Shown piece by piece: positions 61,201 to 64,000 of a DNA stretch of 64,000 bases; the first letter of the stretch is position 1, and each line of letters starts with the position of its first letter. A model generated the notes under the pieces. That model was not told the DNA's origin and did not search any database. It was given only the letters and a program-made list of their open reading frames with translations. Both the position numbers and the translations under genes were made by a program. This DNA is from Cladocopium goreaui (taxonomy: Eukaryota; Sar; Dinophyceae; Suessiales; Symbiodiniaceae), in contig CAMXCT020001101.1 in assembly GCA_947184155.2 (NCBI GenBank), forward strand, positions 186,001 to 250,000, written 5' to 3'.

Positions 61201-63811
61201 TTTACACCTAAAAATGGCCAAACACCTCATCTTTACGGGAAATCCGTGCTGCTTCAATCGGAAAAACCTGGACTCTGCTTGGAGCCACCCATGCACAGCA
61301 CGGCTCCACTCTTGCACCGCGCCCTGCTTGATCCGATGATCCTACGCGTCACCGATGGCGTCAGGCTGCTCCGAGGTTTCTTCAGTACTCCTGGCGCAAG
61401 TGATATGGCTGGGGGATTTTCATAACATTTTTTGAGGATGCAATACAAACCAACAAGTTGTTGAAACCAAAATACGTAGGTTTATTCTATGTCTTGCCAA
61501 TATCTGACTGGATATTAGCAAATATAATCCAAATGCTCGAATATTTACAAACATGTACCCCAACAATTGCACACATGTGGGTAAATAAACCATCCTGATA
61601 AGTTTCATTGGTAGACTGGTGCTTCCAGTACACATCGTTAGTTTCTGGGTGATTGGTGTGCCAATGTTAGTGATATGCCTAAAAATATGAAAAGACATGG
61701 AAAGATATGGCAAGGGCCCATATCATTGTGATTAATAGAACACATTAATTTATAATAATTATATATAATTATTATAAAATACCATTAATTATATATTATA
61801 AAATACAATATTTTATAACACATATATAAGTATTATATGGTATTAAAATATGGCATTAAAATAGGGCTGGATATGGCTGGTTTTCCTTTTATTGTCATCC
61901 AGCCATATCCAGCCACCCTCTCGAGCAGTTTGTTCATTCCTGGAGCTACCCTTTCGATTCATCGCCCAGTTTGCTGCATGGAAGTCTCACACTTTAAACG
62001 AAACTGTAGCATGGTCGTGCTCCAGTGCCCAAACGCCGTGAGTTTCCCCGTTCCTATACCACTTGTGCCGCCATTTTTGGTTGATAGACCAACCCTTTGG
62101 TCTGTTTGTGTGTCTCATATCCACCTCAATCTCATTTTACATTAAATACATCTTAACATATCTTAACCAATAGAGAACAGTTAGTAACCCCAATTCATGT
62201 GGCTGTTGTTCATCCAACATAACATAATCCCTTCTGCCGATCTTTGCTTTGTGCGTTTCGAAATCCCGTTTCTTTTTCTGGGATCTTCACTGGCAATCGC
62301 CGCAACGCGACCGAAAAAAATGTTCTACCCAGCAAAACGGTGAATCATTGCCTGAGTTTACCCTCTGGTTATGTCAAAATAGCTATTGAAAATGGTGATT
62401 TATAGTGGATTTTCCCATGAAAAATGGTTAGTTTACCAGAGGGTATATATTCTGGTTGGTGGTTTCAACCCCTCTGAAAAATATTAGTCAGTTGGGAAGG
62501 ATTATCCCATGTATTTATGGAAAATAAAAAATGTTCCAAACCACCAACCGGTATTTATATGTGTCTATGTTTGTCCATTGATGAGCACACACAATCAATC
62601 CAAGTCGCTTCAACCAATATTTGATGGACTTTAATCACATCCGCAATTGGTGAAACCTTCGTTTGTTGATAATGATTGACCAATTCCAGTAACCCTCCCT
62701 TCACCCCAGTTTTGTTTGCTGCTTCCATATTTGCATACATACTGTTGACTATTGATGATCAATAATATCAATATACAATCACCATTGGTTACTTTCAATA
62801 CTCTAAAACCCCTACCGAACAAAAAACAAAAGAACAACAAGAGAGAGTTGGATTTCATGGGGTTTCCCTTGATGGATTGTGATGTCTAAAGGGTAGGAAC
62901 AATTTCCCACATAGTCACCTACAATCATCAACCAACCATCATTCAAGAAACATCAAGAAACTATATCACATAATATACGCTTGATTGTTAAAACCCTCAT
63001 AGATGTTGTTTAATGGTTAAATCCTTTAGAAATACACCAACTCAGGGTGTAAACGGGATGTAAACCACCTAGTGATCAGCCGCAGTTTGTTTTCGCGCCT
63101 CTTCCTCGTCGTAGCAATCGTCCGCAGTCTCGCATGCGACCTCCTGGTAGTCCTTTCCTGGTAAATGCTCACAGGCCACACCGGAGAAGGTTGGTTACCC
63201 CTGAGATTTGCCATTGTTGAACGCTTGAAAGATCTTGAAATCCGGACCAGGGATTTAAATGGATTTGAAACAAAATGCCAAAATCTGAAAAAGTACGGAA
63301 GTCGAATCTGTCAAAAACATCCTAAAACAAAAACTCTTCAGTTTAAAATGTTTCAACATCAAGTCATCTTGCCCAAATATCAGATTTTCGAAAGAACAAT
63401 CTCCACTTATGCCTTGCGCATGATAGTCAAAAAGCCTGATATGATTATTGACATTATTGATTTAAAATGATTTAAACAGAATTCCAATACTTGTTTTCAA
63501 AATCGAAATTTCTTCAATGCCTCCCTGCCTCCCCAACAGCCCCTCTCGGCCTAGAGCGCTCAAGTTCTCGCACGCCTCTGAGACAGCGCCTCGCCAGAAG
63601 ATACACAGTTGAAATCTTTTGCACCATTCACCCTCTAGGTAAACATACAAAAAACTATGGAAAATCACCATGCTATGGGTAAATCAAGGATTTCTATGGC
63701 CATTTTCAAGTTCGCAAACTGGTAGTTTACCAGAGGGTATCCATGATTTCCCATGGACCCACCATGTTCATCCATTTGTCCTGCGGCCTTGAGAAGTTTG
63801 AAGCATCCCCT
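55258..63811 (-). CDS. Gene B: basic to coiled-coil protein, thirteen exons, 5' end beyond the window
   Basis: Exons in transcript order: 63763-63811, 63529-63577, 63069-63143, 62243-62289, 61353-61390, 60144-60185, 59532-59573, 58926-58982, 58406-58464, 57674-57719, 57481-57531, 55711-55767 and 55258-55284. Phases agree at every junction and sum to 213 codons with stop TGA at 55258-55260. Donors are eight GT, two GC and two GA. The protein starts RGCFKLLKAAGQMDEH, then turns strongly basic (SEDPRKRNGISKRTKQ, VLKKPRSS), then coiled-coil-like (GKHEQQSKVKHILDEQMK, DMLDQIKENQRLSQAEQ, AQRDALRDKAKAINE). No catalytic or zinc-binding pattern is visible. The clearest exons are 58926-58982, 57481-57531 and 55711-55767. 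63069-63143 has a second readable frame (acidic, EVACETADDCYDEEE), so its coding frame is open to doubt. Confidence 0.5.
55333..55440. mobile_element. Introner-like element, family 1
   Basis: Ends TACCCTCTGGTAGTTTAACA and TTAAATTACCAGAGGGTA, core in the inverted order. Gene B intron between 55711-55767 and 55258-55284. Confidence 0.85.
56580..56800. repeat. G-rich minisatellite
   Basis: Units made of GTTCATGTAACTTGCGTG and GGGGTGGGGTGGGGTGTAA, three to four copies, in the gene B intron between 57481 and 55767. The G-runs could form a quadruplex. Confidence 0.85.
58150..58255. mobile_element. Introner-like element, family 3
   Basis: GGGGTACCCCCAAATCATCC at the left and AGGGGTACCCCCCCATTTCA at the right. 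Followed within about 20 bp by a family 1 copy in the same gene B intron. Confidence 0.55.
58271..58377. mobile_element. Introner-like element, family 1
   Basis: Ends TACCCTCTGGTAAACTAACA and TTAAATTACCAGAGGGTA. Lies about 30 bp from the donor of gene B exon 58406-58464. Confidence 0.85.
59843..59965. mobile_element. Introner-like element, family 1
   Basis: Ends TACCCTCTGGTAAACATACA and TTGTTTACCAGAGGGTAT; core GAAAATCACCATGTTTATCA. Gene B intron between 60144-60185 and 59532-59573. Confidence 0.8.
60498..60716. mobile_element. Introner-like element, family 1, expanded by a TA microsatellite
   Basis: Left end TACCCTCCGGTAATGTATTA, right end AAATTACCAGAGGATT. The interior has grown by TA-rich repeats to about 220 bp. 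Gene B intron. Confidence 0.6.
61076..61170. mobile_element. Introner-like element, family 2
   Basis: CTGGTTGGTGGTTTCAACCC and GTTCCAAACCACCAACCAG ends. Gene B intron between 61353-61390 and 60144-60185. Confidence 0.85.
62358..62444. mobile_element. Introner-like element, family 1, short
   Basis: About 87 bp with ends TACCCTCTGGTTATGTCAAA and TTAGTTTACCAGAGGGTA. Separated by only about 6 bp from the family 2 copy that follows. Confidence 0.75.
62451..62552. mobile_element. Introner-like element, family 2
   Basis: CTGGTTGGTGGTTTCAACCC and GTTCCAAACCACCAACCGG ends. Same gene B intron as the adjacent family 1 copy. Confidence 0.85.
63630..63741. mobile_element. Introner-like element, family 1, making up most of one intron
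   Basis: Ends CACCCTCTAGGTAAACATAC and GTAGTTTACCAGAGGGTA. It occupies about 110 of the 185 nt of the intron between gene B exons 63763-63811 and 63529-63577. Confidence 0.85.
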
Positions 63812-64000
63812 CTGGCGAAATCAACAAATTCGTAACAAAATTGGCTACCCATATGGCCCATACCCGAATAAGTCTGGCCAATTTCAACATGTCGCCAACC
63901 TGAAATGATAGTGGAAAAAAAAAGAAGTGCGAAGTTTTTCAGGGTCGACCTGTTGAATTTCAGGATCATATCCAATTTTCACATATTTTCACGGGGGAAC

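Noticed and set aside
1..64000. tRNA, rRNA, CRISPR arrays, bacterial operons or viral genes
   Set aside because: I saw no tRNA-like cloverleaf, rRNA conserved core, spaced identical repeats, or viral or bacterial gene. This was by eye; a covariance-model scan would be needed to exclude small RNAs.

Overview
This window looks like nuclear DNA of a dinoflagellate. No bacterial-style gene appears. Coding sequence comes in very short blocks of about 22 to 104 nt, separated by introns of about 0.2 to 3 kb. The introns are full of TA tracts, microsatellites and small inverted-repeat elements. Splice donors are a mix of GT, GC and GA, with AG acceptors; that mix and the one-directional gene order are typical of dinoflagellates. 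The organism call is inference, since I found no species-specific marker. Exons are mostly below the size ordinary ORF finders report, so nearly all long ORFs here are microsatellite translations or antisense shadows.

Layout. (1) About 0.2-17 kb, minus strand: gene A, at least 18 micro-exons ending in a stop at 187-189. It encodes an unrecognised protein with hydrophobic segments and an E/R/K-rich C-terminus. (2) 17.3-24.6 kb, minus strand: a thioredoxin in eight exons of 41-60 nt, the only gene I recognise with confidence. It has a WCGPC active site, the cis-Pro motif and an intact C-terminus. (3) About 24.6-26.6 kb: a divergent strand switch holding a tandem array with a period of about 119 bp. 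(4) About 26.6-39 kb, plus strand: one or two genes (E1 at 26.6-29.9 kb, E2 at 35.3-38.9 kb). They are separated by a 4-kb repeat desert that includes a 2-kb satellite with a 16-bp period. (5) Near 39-40 kb: an apparent convergent switch. (6) About 40.4-54.4 kb, minus strand: gene C, a charged, probably coiled-coil protein with one clear transmembrane segment. (7) 55.3-63.8 kb, minus strand: gene B, a basic to coiled-coil protein with a stop at 55258-55260; its 5' end lies beyond the window.

The introns carry several families of short (about 90-120 bp) terminal-inverted-repeat elements. They fall almost entirely between exons and look like introner elements (intron-generating transposons). 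One 185-nt intron of gene B is mostly one such element.

Exon models were built by eye, requiring an AG acceptor, a GT/GC/GA donor, an open frame and phase agreement with the neighbours. Phase agreement was part of the selection, so it is supportive rather than independent evidence. Except for thioredoxin, strand and frame of individual blocks can be wrong: GC-rich blocks are often open on both strands.
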